From: Lumbricus terrestris | Taxonomy: Eukaryota > Annelida > Clitellata > Crassiclitellata > Lumbricidae | Direction: 5' to 3' | Assembly: GCA_949752735.1 (NCBI GenBank) | Contig: OX457052.1 | Coordinates: forward strand, 35,727,280 to 35,791,279 | DNA: 64,000 nt | Shown: positions 33,612-44,282 of the stretch, piece after piece | How positions within the stretch are numbered: the first letter of the stretch is position 1 | Layout of the letters: each line of letters begins with the position of its first letter | The notes under the pieces: model-generated | Databases searched by the model: none | Told to the model about the DNA's origin: nothing | What the model saw: only the letters and a program-made list of their open reading frames with translations | Position numbers and translations under genes: made by a program

Positions 33612-34244
33612 GTAGTGGGTGTGATTAACCATCCGATTTGTCTAACTTTGATATTCAGAATTTAGATAGAATAGACCTAGGCCCACTTAACCTATGATAC
33701 TGCCGACTTTTGCCTATTCAAACGCTCATATTAGCTTTTTGTTTTCGTTTTACAGTAGTCCTCCAGATTTTTATTTTTATTCAACTTTAGCCTAGTCTAC
33801 GAAAGAAATTTAGGCTATCATTTATAACCTAGATTTGCTTGTTTTATGATTGAAGTCGGGCAACAAAAACCAGTGGCTGGTCACTGATTGGAATAAACTT
33901 CCGTACCTTATAGACCTAGGCAAATCATCTTTATTAGTTTACTCTTCAAGAAAAACTTGAAGACTTAAATTAGGCCATGTTGTTTAAGAGTTATTATGAG
34001 TAGACGTTCCTGTTACGCGCTTTCATGCAAGATTCTTTTGTTAGGCGCTTGGTTTATAAATGACAGTTTGATAATAATAGCCGAGTAATAATAATAATAT
34101 TAACATTATTAATAATAATAGTAATATAAATAAAATAAAAATATTCAGTCTGGCGCGGGCCCCCTAAAAGCTCCCGAACCCCTGGGCATTTGTCCCCCTC
34201 CCCCATGTCCCCCTGATCCCCCTCTCGGCGGGCCTGAGTCTAAG

Positions 34245-35283
34245 TGACATGAAGGCTAGGTGAAACTGATAGAACATAAAGAGACCTATAGGAGGTGTCT
34301 TTGCAAGCAGCGCAGGTCGACCAGGAATGTGACGTGACGGCTCACCACTCCGATTCACGCATAATTATTCATAAGCCCCTCAGCGGAGCGACCTGTGTGT
34401 GGTTTGATCTTGCAACAAAGAGCCGTTGCCACTGTATACCCTTAATTCGATATTGAATGATTCCCCCCTCTATCGGTAGTAAGATCTTATTGAGGGTGAG
34501 ACCCATTGCTGCTTGAAGTCTTTCTTATTTCCTCTAGGCTGTCAAGGTGAGAGCGCCACAGAATAGCTAATAGCGTGCAAGGCACTTAATAAATTCCCGT
34601 AATTATAGCCTACCATACAAGACAATAGACAGCCTACATAAATGCGTTCATGATTCATGCATACATAACATGTATAATAAGTACATTATGTTATCATCAT
34701 ATAATATTATTTTGAGTGTGGTCTCTCAGATTTGAAAGGAAAAATAGATCAGTTCATGTCGAAACCACAATATAACGCATATTCGAATTATTCACTCCAG
34801 TGGATTAGAAATAATATTAAAAACAATAATTTTCATGAATAGAGTACTGTGCGTTAAATAATTTAAACGGGTTCGTCTTTTCGTTTTCTAAATAACTTCA
34901 AGCATTATTGTGTACTGGCACGTGCCTAGAAAATGGTGCAAATGTGCACTGCCTGGTATACTAAGAACAGCTTTTCACATAGTGTACATAAACAATAACA
35001 TTATTAGCCTATTAGCCACTGCCTAAACATGTGCATAAGAAAGTGACAAACAGCATTTTATCATTATAGTCAGATACAATCATGTAATAATTTTTTATTT
35101 CTTCCACGGAAAGAATCTGTTTTGGTCGCAGTTTGTGTAGTGAATGTAGGACATTTCCCCATGACATATTCCCCGGACATATCCCCCTGACATTCACCCC
35201 CCGGACGTTCCCCTCGAAGTATGACATTAACCACTACATAGACAAAGTTCATAAAAATATTAATAAACAAATAATGCATGCAT
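34245..35283. other. Spacer; short GGACAT/CCCC-rich patch
   Basis: Mostly AT-rich without recognisable genes. 35148-35222 has five degenerate copies of 'GACAT(A/T)(T/C)CCCC', similar in style to other GGACA minisatellites here. Confidence 0.5.
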
Positions 35284-35961
35284 GCATACGTACATATATA
35301 CCTGGTTCTACATACATGTACATACATACAGACAAACATACATATACATAATTATATATACGTACATACATACATACATACATACATACATACATACATA
35401 CATACACACATACATACATACATACATACATACATACATACATACATACATACATACATACATACATGAATACATACATGAATACATACATACATACATA
35501 CATACATACATACATACATACATACATACATACATACATACATACATACATACATACATACATACATACATACATACATACATACATACATACATACATA
35601 CATACATACATACATACATACATACATACATACATACATACATACATACATACATACATACATACATACATACATACATACATGAATACATACATACATA
35701 CATACATACATACATACATGCATACATACATACATACATACATACATACATACATACATACATACATACATACATACATACATACATACATACATACATA
35801 CATACATACATACACACATACATACATACACGTACGTGCGGACGTATGTATGTTTGTATGTATGTATGTATGTATGTATGAATGTATGTATGTATGTTTG
35901 TATGTATGTATGTATGTATGTATGTATGTATGTATGTATGTATGTATGTATGTATGTATGT
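35284..35961. repeat. Palindromic (CATA)n / (TATG)n tract, about 680 bp
   Basis: About 490 bp of (CATA)n (35360-35830) switches at 'ACACGTACGTGCGGACGTATG' into about 120 bp of the complementary (TATG)n (35842-35961). The two arms could form a long hairpin. Open frames up to 243 codons are repeat artefacts. Confidence 0.95.
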
Positions 35962-36075
35962 ATTGGGATTGCAGGAGCAAAGGATCTCATCAGAAATAGA
36001 CAAGTCTGGCAAAGTCATGTGAGAGCCTCATCGTCGTCGCATGACTGACGGAAGAGAGCAAAGAAGAAGAAGATG
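35962..36075 (+). pseudogene. LINE C-terminal fragment, 3' end
   Basis: The frame reads GIAGAKDLIRNRQVWQSHVR then ASSSSHD and stop, followed by a GAAGAAGAAG tail. The same peptide ends a longer minus-strand fragment at 45650-45903. 'DR..W...VRA....D' is a common LINE C-terminal motif. Flanked by TATG repeats on both sides. Confidence 0.65.
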
Positions 36076-36116
36076 TATGTATGTATGTACGTATGTATGA
36101 CGTATGTATGTATGTA

Positions 36117-36903
36117 CACTGTGTCCGGATAAAAAGTAGCCCCCAAAAGAAAGTGTAATAACTCGGTCAAAACTCTTAGGATTTGTCTGAAATTTTAAAC
36201 AGAGCAACAGTGACCATATATACACGAGACCCTAAAGCCGATTGGAAATATTCGCGAGTTTGTCATATTTATGAGCGTTTAAAATGTGGCACCACAAAAT
36301 TGAACTTTCCAACATGGAAAACCTGAAAGGAAGTGAAATTCAGCTATATCCGGTGTTCAAAATGTCCTCCTTGTTCACGGACACACGATCGTAGACGTAG
36401 ACGCTACTTTTTGATGGTCTGGTCGATGATCACTTGGTCAGACATCTGCCACTCTTCAATTAGACGCGCCCTACGCCGTATACGGTTATCGATGTCATGA
36501 ATACGCGTGAACGAAAACGCGCCCCTCCAGTAAATGCACCTGGTACTCCGGATCGAGGTCTGGACTGCTGGTCGGCCACAGCTGCGGATATATGAAGCCG
36601 AGTGTATCCCTGGACAACTACTACGTCTAGGGTCGCGTGTTTGTGAACAAGAAGGGCATTTTTAGCGCCATATATAGCTGATTTTCACTTATTTCAGGTT
36701 TTCCATGTTGGAAAGTTCAATTTTTTGGTGCCACATTTTAAACGCTCATAAATTTGACAAACTCACGAATATTTCTAATCGGCTTTAGGATCTCGTGTAA
36801 ATATGGTCACTGTTGCTCTGCTTAAAATTTCAGACAAATCCTAAGAGTTTTGACCGAGTTATTACACTTTCTTGTGGGGGCTACTTTTTATCCGGACACA
36901 GTG
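36117..36903 (-). mobile_element. Tc1/mariner-type element, complete, 787 bp
   Basis: Ends CACTGTGTCCGGATAAAAAG and CTTTTTATCCGGACACAGTG are perfect 20-bp inverted termini, extending as ~255-bp imperfect arms. TA flanks both (36115-36116 and 36904-36905) within a TATG microsatellite. A minus-strand fossil (36375-36605) reads QLWPTSSPDLDPEYQ, RLIEEWQMSDQVIIDQ and RLRSCVREQGGHFEH with a frameshift and a stop. It is an internal-deletion derivative of a mariner element that kept only the transposase 3' end. Confidence 0.9.
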
Positions 36904-36905
36904 TA

Positions 36906-37595
36906 TGTATGTATGTATGCATGCATTTTTTGGGTTATGTATATGTACATAGATAACATTACCTTGACGAATTGTCCTTTGAAAAACAGTCCTAGAACCC
37001 AAACCTTGTAATGCAGAGTTGCAGAAATCCGTTCGAACCCCAGGAGAAGAAAAATTAGTAAAAATTCAGATTTAAAAAAAAAGTAGCTACGGCTATGTAT
37101 GTCATGTAGGACAGACCTATGGACAAATTATTCATAAAATGCCGACTCTTATTAATTATTTATCGAAAAAATGTTTCACAGCAGTTTTTGAGCTTGGGGT
37201 CCGAACGGACCCCACTTGACAGGATGAGGGTTAAAAATAGTCTTATTCACCTGAGTTCTATGTAATAGGCTATGATTGACTGAGGTTCACTTAAGTGTTT
37301 GACATGCATTAACTCCTTGTCACAGCATTTTTGAAGAATATAACCGAATTGTTTTTGAAGTTGAAGATGAAATATGTGACACAGATTTTAGTTTGCTTGA
37401 GGTGGCCGGTCCATGGACCCGCGCAAACCAGACAAGGTGCCCTTGTAAGGCAACGGTTTGTAGCTTTGAATAATGATTGAGATGCTCTGGACTAGAAATC
37501 TGTTTCCCGTAAATATCCGGATAACTTCGTTAGCCGTCGTCTGATTTCGGGCACAAAGGCGAGATCATCGTTGTTGATGGGTTAAGGGGAATAAA
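36906..37595. other. Spacer, nothing recognised
   Basis: No exon supported. A small palindrome GGGGTCCGAACGGACCCC lies near 37197. Confidence 0.5.
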
Positions 37596-37960
<365 letters not shown>

Positions 37961-38219
37961 ATTATCATTTTTTTTATCAGTCACTCAATAAATAAATCAA
38001 TCGATAGATCAATCAATTCTTCTATTGCAGCCATGCGCAAGGAAAAAACAAAATAATTATGACAACGTAGTTTCTGTGGTAAAAAAAATGCCACAAAAAG
38101 ATCAAAGTTTTGGCTACATAGAGATACTAATATCATATTAAATCAAACATTGTACAATGGCGGTCATTTGATATAAAAAAAAGTAACAGACGATGTCTAC
38201 TGTCTATCCATTAATACAT

Positions 38220-38480
38220 AAATCCATCAATCCGCCAATCCGTCCATCCAACCATCCATCGAGCCATCTAGCTGCATGTCTGTATTTCTGTCGGTATGTC
38301 TCTCTATAATATATAGAGACATACAGACATAATATTATGTCTATCTATCTGTCTGTCCGTCTGCACACCCGCCCCTCCCTCCGACCCTCCGTCCCTCCGC
38401 CTTTTCGTTCGTCCGTCCGTCCGTCCGTTCCTCCCTCCCTCCATCCCTCCCTTCTTCCCTCCCTTCCTACTCGATCTCCC
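38220..38480. repeat. (CCGT)n/(CCCT)n tetranucleotide-rich tract
   Basis: CCATCCAT, CTATCTATCTGTCTG, TCCGTCCGTCCG and CCCTCCCT runs with intervening sequence. Confidence 0.85.
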
Positions 38481-39515
38481 ATGACCTGCCCAGGTCGACG
38501 CTGACCCCTGCGAAGGATTGGGGTCGATTGATTCAAAACGGTGGCCGTGTTCGTCTAGCAAACAAACACACAGTCTCACGAAAATATAAAGATGACACTT
38601 TGTCTGTCGAATCGATGTTATCCAATAAAAAAGCACCACATGGATACTGTAAAAACTATATACATTATATGATTGCATGTAGGACAGCATGTAGAATATT
38701 TTTAATAACAAAACTGATGACACAAAGATGGTGGGGAGTTCCAGCAGCAAGACTTGCCAGTTGATTAAGTGTCACAAAGTGTTTATTCCACTAGTAAAAC
38801 TTCAACTTCAAACTGCCTAACAGATAGCACCGAGAATAGCCCGACAGCCACAATATTATTGCCAAAAGCAATTTCAAATTATGAAGTGAAAATGAAAAAC
38901 GACGGACAATGGTAAAATTGCAGTGACGGGATGCCACAACGTCTTTGAAGCCTTATCAACGGGTCGCCATACCAAAAGGTGTTGAGAACGGCTGCCCTAA
39001 ATGATCACCTGGACAGTCCTGGAAATGTGACCATTCCTCACCCTCTAAATTCCAATGCTCTTCCTTGTTTAACTTTATGTCGAAGCAACACAACACACTG
39101 GAGTCAAGCCAATCAACAGCTTGTTGTTGTTTAACGACGCTGTCATTTCAAAGATGATTTGCTAGCTTGTGACTGGCGATGTCGGAGTTGAAGGATCAGT
39201 CGCAATTTATATAGCTCCCAATTTTATTCACATGGACGCGCTCCCACAAAGTCTGGAGTAGCGCGGAATTTAGCGACTCACAGAAATAATAACAGGTAGA
39301 GGGGGATGAGTCACCATTTTGATGTGAAGATAATTAAATTGCACAGAGCCGACACAAAGAGGTCTTTCAAGGGTCCTTGTGAACCAGCAAATGCGGAGGG
39401 GAGGTGCGATAATACCCGAGGGCACTAAGATTTGCCACCCCACATATTCTAAGAGTTATAAACGTCAATTCAAAGAATGAGCTGTTAGGCCCACAAGACG
39501 CATGTGTGTATGTAT
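38481..39515. other. Spacer; remnant hAT-like end
   Basis: 'GGTGTTGAGAACGGCTGCCC' near 38979 resembles the 3' terminus of CAGTGGTTCTCAACC-type hAT elements. No opposing end was found. Otherwise nothing recognised. Confidence 0.4.
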
Positions 39516-39523
39516 GTGTGTAT
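39516..39523. repeat. 8-bp target duplication of hAT-like element, left
   Basis: GTGTGTAT, identical to 42378-42385. Both lie in TATG-type microsatellite, which lowers the weight of the match. Confidence 0.75.
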
Positions 39524-42377
39524 TAGGGTGCTTTTAAGGTACATGTGAAATCTTAAACTCGAATATTTTTTAACGACCAAGTCAGATTATCGTGACAGAT
39601 CATGAATAACCTCCATATCCAAAATTATATCTTAATAGCTCAACATTTAGGACTTGCGCAAAGCGACCAAAGTTAGGAACCAGGTTGGATTATAGGCAAT
39701 ATTTTCATGATTCCCATTCTTGCCAGCCTTTGACCCCTTCTGAATGGCCGCTTCCCAACTAATCAATATTCGTGACAATGACAGCTTATCTTTTGCTTAT
39801 GTCATGGGTGTCGTGCTGCAAATGGCGGACAGTGTTTGTTTTAATTAATATATCATATCGCACTTGGGATGGCTAAATCTACTAGAAAAAAGGCTGAAAT
39901 CTGGTTGATAGGCAGTACGGAAGATCATTTCAGTTATGCGAAATTACCTACACGAGGACAGGTTCTGAAGGTGCTTTTTAATTTCCATACACTAAGAAAT
40001 CAGAGTCTGGATGATAGCGTAAAAGAAACGGCAGCTATGGTACTCCCAATTTGGGAAAGAGCCCGCATTCCAACGAAGGCTAGGAATCACGTTTGGGATC
40101 GGCTACGACATCTCCATAAGGAATGGCAAAACCTTAAGAAAAGTATTTCTAGGACGTCAGAAACCGAAGATGGCAAGCGTGAGGCTTTCAAGGATTCCCT
40201 GGAGGATCTGTTTGATATTGCCCACAGTGATGCCATGACAATAATCAAGATAGAAGAGGATCGACAGTTTTTGAAAGCACAGCGTGAGAGAGGACGACGT
40301 GGTTCAATGGCAGGTATTGATGTCAAACTTTCAAAGCAAGAAACGAGAGTGGCAGCAAGATCAGCAGCACTTGCAGAGCGTATGGAACGCTATCGTGCTA
40401 GCACAGCTGCTGCAGCGACAGAAGTTTCTGTGTTGGAAAAGTCATCCGAAGAAGAGGCGTCATCCAGTAGCTCAGAAAAAGAACCAGAACCTTCGACGTC
40501 TGCTTGGCCACCAAAACGGCGAAGGGGGACAATCTCTGTCGTTACTCGTGATGTTGCTGCTGCTCTAGATCGTACCAAAACCAGCAGCAGGAAGGCCTCT
40601 CACATTTTGACTGCTCTCGCTGTATCCAATCTTTGTGCAGCACCAGCTGGCGAGCTGATTATCAGTCCTTCTGCGATTCATCGAGCAAGGAAGGATAGCC
40701 GTGCAGCCCTAGCAGCAGAGATTCATGAATCTTTCGATCCGAAAGTTCCTCTTACTATTCACTGGGATGGCAAGATCATGCCAGATGCTACAGGAACAGG
40801 ACGAGGGTGTGTTGATCGCCTTCCGATAATGGTATCTGGTAAGGAGGTGACCAAGCTATTGGCCATCCCCAAACTCCAATCTGGTACAGCTGCCGTCATG
40901 TCAGATGCGTGTTTGGTCGAGATCAGACGTTGGGGATTGGAAGACAGAATCGTGGCCATGTGTTTCGATACAACAGCGAGCAACACGGGTTGCAAGGGCG
41001 GCGTATGCATCAGGCTGGAAACAGAATTAGGAAAGGACCTATTGAACCTTGCTTGCCGACATCATATTTCTGAAATTGTTCTGGAAAAGGTGTTTTCACT
41101 GCATGATTCTGCAAGGTCTCCAAAATTGGAACTCTTTGTTCATTTCCGAGACTTCTGGCCACAAATCGATCAGACCAAGTATCGCACAGCAATGGAGGAT
41201 AAAGATGCAGTACAGCATATCACAGAAATTCGAGATAATGTCATCAGCTTCGCATTGCAGCAACTGAGTACTGATCATTACAGAGATGACTACAAAGAGC
41301 TACTTGAGCTGACAGTAATTTTCTTAGGAGGAATTCCGCCAAAAGGAATAAAGTTCAGGTACCCAGGGGCAGTTCATAGAGCACGCTGGATGGCACGTGC
41401 GATCTATGCTATCAAAATGTGGCTTTTCAGAGATCAATATCCCATTCAACAACGTCAGAGCTCAGAGAGGGCATCACGAACATCCTACTCTCAAAAGGTG
41501 TGGAATCATTTAGTTCGAGTGTCCCTTTTTGTGACAACAATTTATGTGAAGTACTGGTTCACATGTGTCTCACCTAAAGAGGCCCCAAGGAACGATCTTG
41601 AATTCTTGAAGGCAATCCACACTTATCAAGACAAGGAAGTCTCACAGGTCGCCTCAACAGCATTTTCGCGACACCTTTGGTATTTATCAGAGACCCTGGT
41701 TGGCCTCAGCCTTTTTGATGATTCAGTCACCGTCAATGAGAAGCAGCGCATGGTCTACAACATGCAGAACAATCAGGGATCTGATGATCCTCCAAAGAGG
41801 ATTCCTCCGATACATGATCCACTTACAAAAGCACTGCCCGATTTCGTCTCCACTTCAACCTCAAAAATATTCAGGATCCTCGGATTGGATGACTCTTTTC
41901 TTGAACGAGATCCGCAACAGTGGGAGTCAGAGCAATCATACAATGAGGCAAAAGACATCATATCTGCCCTAAGAGTGACGAATGATTTGGCAGAGAAAGG
42001 AGTGGCTCTTATGCAGACCTTCAATGAAGCGCTGGTAAGAAATGAGGAAGAGAAACAATTTGTTCTGCAAATGGTTGAGTACCATCGAGATAAATTCCCG
42101 AAAGCACTAAAGGGAATAAATTATGACGAATAACTGACAGTATTTCCTTTGATTATGACATATATCTAATGTTCAAGGTTCTAAAATTGTTTGGATCTCT
42201 GAAAATAACAATGAATCACATTGATGACAAAGTCACAAATCTTAAAGGGCTTTGCGCAAGTCCTAAATTTATTTCGATTTTCACATAATTTGGCAGATAA
42301 TAATTACTATCATGATGGAACAGAAAACCAACTTGGTCGATGTTTAATTCGAGACTTTAATATTTAGACACACCCTA
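39524..42377 (+). mobile_element. Apparently complete hAT-like autonomous transposon, 2854 bp
   Basis: Terminal TAGGGTG (YARNG type) is inverted at the two ends. Inner matches in inverted order include CTCGAAT, CGACCAAGT and a perfect 19-bp block TTTAGGACTTGCGCAAAGC (39646-39664 against 42249-42267), so the arms are about 140 bp. An exact 8-bp GTGTGTAT duplication flanks it. The inside is almost filled by one 754-codon transposase-like frame. It landed in a TATG microsatellite. Confidence 0.85.
39869..42133 (+). CDS. hAT-like transposase, intact 754-residue single exon
   Basis: The ATG lies in a good context (GGGATGG) and the frame runs uninterrupted to TAA. The RNase H-like core fits the hAT order: D300 in IHWDGK; D367 in CFDTTASN, 67 residues later (68 in Hermes, D180 to D248); C396-x2-H399 in ACRHHISE; R506-W507 in RARWMAR. 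A plausible last acidic residue is E608 in WYLSETLVG. Residues 1-160 are charged and helical (WERARIPTKARNHVW). Residues 180-220 are a Ser/Glu-rich linker ending in a basic KRRRG likely to act as nuclear signal. No canonical BED finger is seen. It would excise and insert the element in the nucleus. The intact frame implies recent activity or domestication. The exact superfamily branch is inferred, not searched. Confidence 0.85.
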   Translation: MAKSTRKKAEIWLIGSTEDHFSYAKLPTRGQVLKVLFNFHTLRNQSLDDSVKETAAMVLPIWERARIPTKARNHVWDRLRHLHKEWQNLKKSISRTSETEDGKREAFKDSLEDLFDIAHSDAMTIIKIEEDRQFLKAQRERGRRGSMAGIDVKLSKQETRVAARSAALAERMERYRASTAAAATEVSVLEKSSEEEASSSSSEKEPEPSTSAWPPKRRRGTISVVTRDVAAALDRTKTSSRKASHILTALAVSNLCAAPAGELIISPSAIHRARKDSRAALAAEIHESFDPKVPLTIHWDGKIMPDATGTGRGCVDRLPIMVSGKEVTKLLAIPKLQSGTAAVMSDACLVEIRRWGLEDRIVAMCFDTTASNTGCKGGVCIRLETELGKDLLNLACRHHISEIVLEKVFSLHDSARSPKLELFVHFRDFWPQIDQTKYRTAMEDKDAVQHITEIRDNVISFALQQLSTDHYRDDYKELLELTVIFLGGIPPKGIKFRYPGAVHRARWMARAIYAIKMWLFRDQYPIQQRQSSERASRTSYSQKVWNHLVRVSLFVTTIYVKYWFTCVSPKEAPRNDLEFLKAIHTYQDKEVSQVASTAFSRHLWYLSETLVGLSLFDDSVTVNEKQRMVYNMQNNQGSDDPPKRIPPIHDPLTKALPDFVSTSTSKIFRILGLDDSFLERDPQQWESEQSYNEAKDIISALRVTNDLAEKGVALMQTFNEALVRNEEEKQFVLQMVEYHRDKFPKALKGINYDE

Positions 42378-42545
42378 GTGTGTATGTATGTATGTATGTA
42401 TGTATGTATGTATGTATGTATGTATGTATGTATGTATGTATGTATGTATGTATGTATGTATGTATGTATGTATGTATGCATGCATGCATGCATGTATGTA
42501 TGCATGCATGCATGCATGTATGTATGTATGTATTTATTTATGTGT
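42378..42545. repeat. (GTAT)n microsatellite
   Basis: About 40 tetranucleotide units with GCAT variants, starting at the right flank of the hAT-like element. Confidence 0.95.
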
Positions 42546-42649
42546 GTATGCATGCATGAGTCCAGTCTTCCTCGACTGTTCCATATGGCTACATTCACCT
42601 TATTTCTTCACTGGATTCCACGCTCTGCCAGTACAAAGAATTAAGGGTA

Positions 42650-43120
42650 ATCAATTATTCAGTAAATGAGCTAACCATGTCAGTCAGTTTGTAAATAATT
42701 TAATAACTGAGTCATTCATTCACTTAAGCAGCGAAGTTATAAATGAGTCATGCACTGAATGATCTGAAAATCATTCAGTCAATGAGTCAACCATTTAGTC
42801 ATTCAGCCATGCAACAGGTCGCGGAGTAACAGAGATACATAACGAATCAGGCAATCAGTCTGCAATTCAAAGTCAGTCATTCATTAATTATGATATCTGG
42901 TTATTCCTTCAACCAAACATCCAGTTTGTTATTTTATAAATGGTCTATACAGTCAGACAGTCAGTTAGCTATTCAATGAATCATTCAGTGAGCAAACCTG
43001 TTAAAACAGTTATCTTGTCATTCAATAATTAAGTCATCCAGTCAGCTCGTCATTCAGAAAATGGCATTCGTCAGCACGCTAATCGGACAACAATTCAGTT
43101 TACCAGATGGCCATTCAATC
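42650..43120. repeat. Degenerate CAGTCA/CATTCA-rich tract
   Basis: Frequent TCAGTCA, ATTCATTCA, CAGTCAG and CAATCAG words without a fixed period. The same composition returns at 45370-45600 and 46030-46215. Probably one old satellite-like family. Confidence 0.6.
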
Positions 43121-43490
43121 AGATCTGGGAGTGGCTTTGGTCAGCTAATCTGATCTCACTTGACCCTAAAGTGACTTCAGGTCGACTTGAAGTCGACTTG
43201 TTGGAGTCAAAACGACTTTACCGGACTTGGCTGAAAAACAAGCGACTTCCGACTTGAAATCGACGTCCGACATGGTAATAACCATTAACATAAGCAGGCT
43301 ACGGCTAACAATGTAAGAAGTCAAGTGACTCAAGTCAATTGTGACTGGCAAGCATCAATTTCAAATAGGCCTACCGATGAGTAATGAAGCATCAACACTT
43401 AATGCACACAATTGTTAAAGTTTTATTACACCCATTTCAGGCTGTTTGTGTTTCAGTTTGAATTGTTTCGTTATGCTTTGGGCATTCTGG
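43121..43490. other. Spacer with GACTTGAAGTCGAC words
   Basis: 43145-43275 is dense in GACTT/AAGTC words (for example AGGTCGACTTGAAGTCGACT). A second, weaker patch is at 45080-45240. Possible ends of an unrecognised element; no target duplication found. Confidence 0.4.
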
Positions 43491-43501
43491 TAGGCCTATA
43501 A

Positions 43502-44274
43502 GGGTCTAGGACTTTACCCCCCGGCCCATTACCCCCCTGTCATTTCCCCCCTGCCATTACCCCCCGCCCATTACCCCCCGTAGGACATTACCCCCCTGTC
43601 ATTACCCCCCGGTCTACTTACATTTGGGGCTAGTTTATGTACGTATGTTTGTATGTATATATGTATGTATGTTGTTTGCGAATTTGTTCAATCCAGCTTC
43701 TATTTCATACCTATAAATACCTTCATCCAGCTTCTATTTCTCGATCGTTATTTTCGTCAATCCAGCTTCTATTTCGGACATAGAAATACCTTCATCCAGC
43801 TCTTATTTCTCATGCCTTATTTTCGTCACTCGAGCTTCTAATTCACCTGTAAAAACCCATCATCCAGATTCTATTTCTCAATGCGTCACAATCGGATTGA
43901 CAAAAATAACGCATGAGAAATAAAGCTGGATGAAGGTATTTTTATATATGAAATAGAAGCTGGATTAACGATAATAAAGCATGAGAAATGGAAGCTGGAT
44001 GAGGGTATTTTTATATATGAGATAGAAGCTGGATTGACGAGAATAGTGAGCGAGAAATAGAAGCTTGCTTGATGAACCGAACACCCTCGTACATACAAAC
44101 ATACATACATGCATACATACATACAAAACATACGTACATAAACTAACCCCAAATGTAAGCAGACCGGGGGGTAATGACAGGGGGGTAATGTCCTACGGGG
44201 GGTAATGGGCGGGGCGTAATGGCAGGGGGGAAATGGCAGGGGGGTAATGGGCCGGGGGGTAAAGTCCGGATACC
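43502..44274. mobile_element. Foldback-type element with minisatellite arms, 773 bp
   Basis: Outer arms (43502-43630 and 44150-44274) are inverted arrays of CATTACCCCCC / GGGGGGTAATG units ending in GGACTTTACCCCCC. Inner arms carry ATCCAGCTTCTATTTC units on the left and GAAATAGAAGCTGGAT units on the right. GCCTATAA flanks both ends (43494-43501 and 44275-44282), but that word is common in this DNA. No coding capacity. Confidence 0.8.
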
Positions 44275-44282
44275 GCCTATAA

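Larger units (their letters stand above)
32558..34236 (-). mobile_element. hAT element with CAGGCCCGCCGA ends, 1679 bp
   Basis: Ends CAGGCCCGCCGATAGA and TCTCGGCGGGCCTG are inverted, and an exact 8-bp duplication AGTCTAAG flanks them (32550-32557 and 34237-34244). The minus strand holds a hAT transposase C-terminal fragment. Two later insertions sit inside: a CG-rich segment (about 33001-33290) and a 161-bp MITE (33451-33611). Confidence 0.88.

Noticed and set aside
35249..36018. Open frames of 243, 236, 212, 199 and 177 codons
   Set aside because: They encode only MYVC or IHTY polymers of the CATA/TATG microsatellite.
38304..38750. 148-codon minus-strand frame
   Set aside because: Most of it is Arg/Gly-rich translation of CCGT/CCCT repeats, and the remainder has no recognisable motif.
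43494..44282. GCCTATAA as proof of a target duplication for the foldback element
   Set aside because: The word is part of the very common TAGGCCTATAA motif of this DNA, so I treat it as supportive only.
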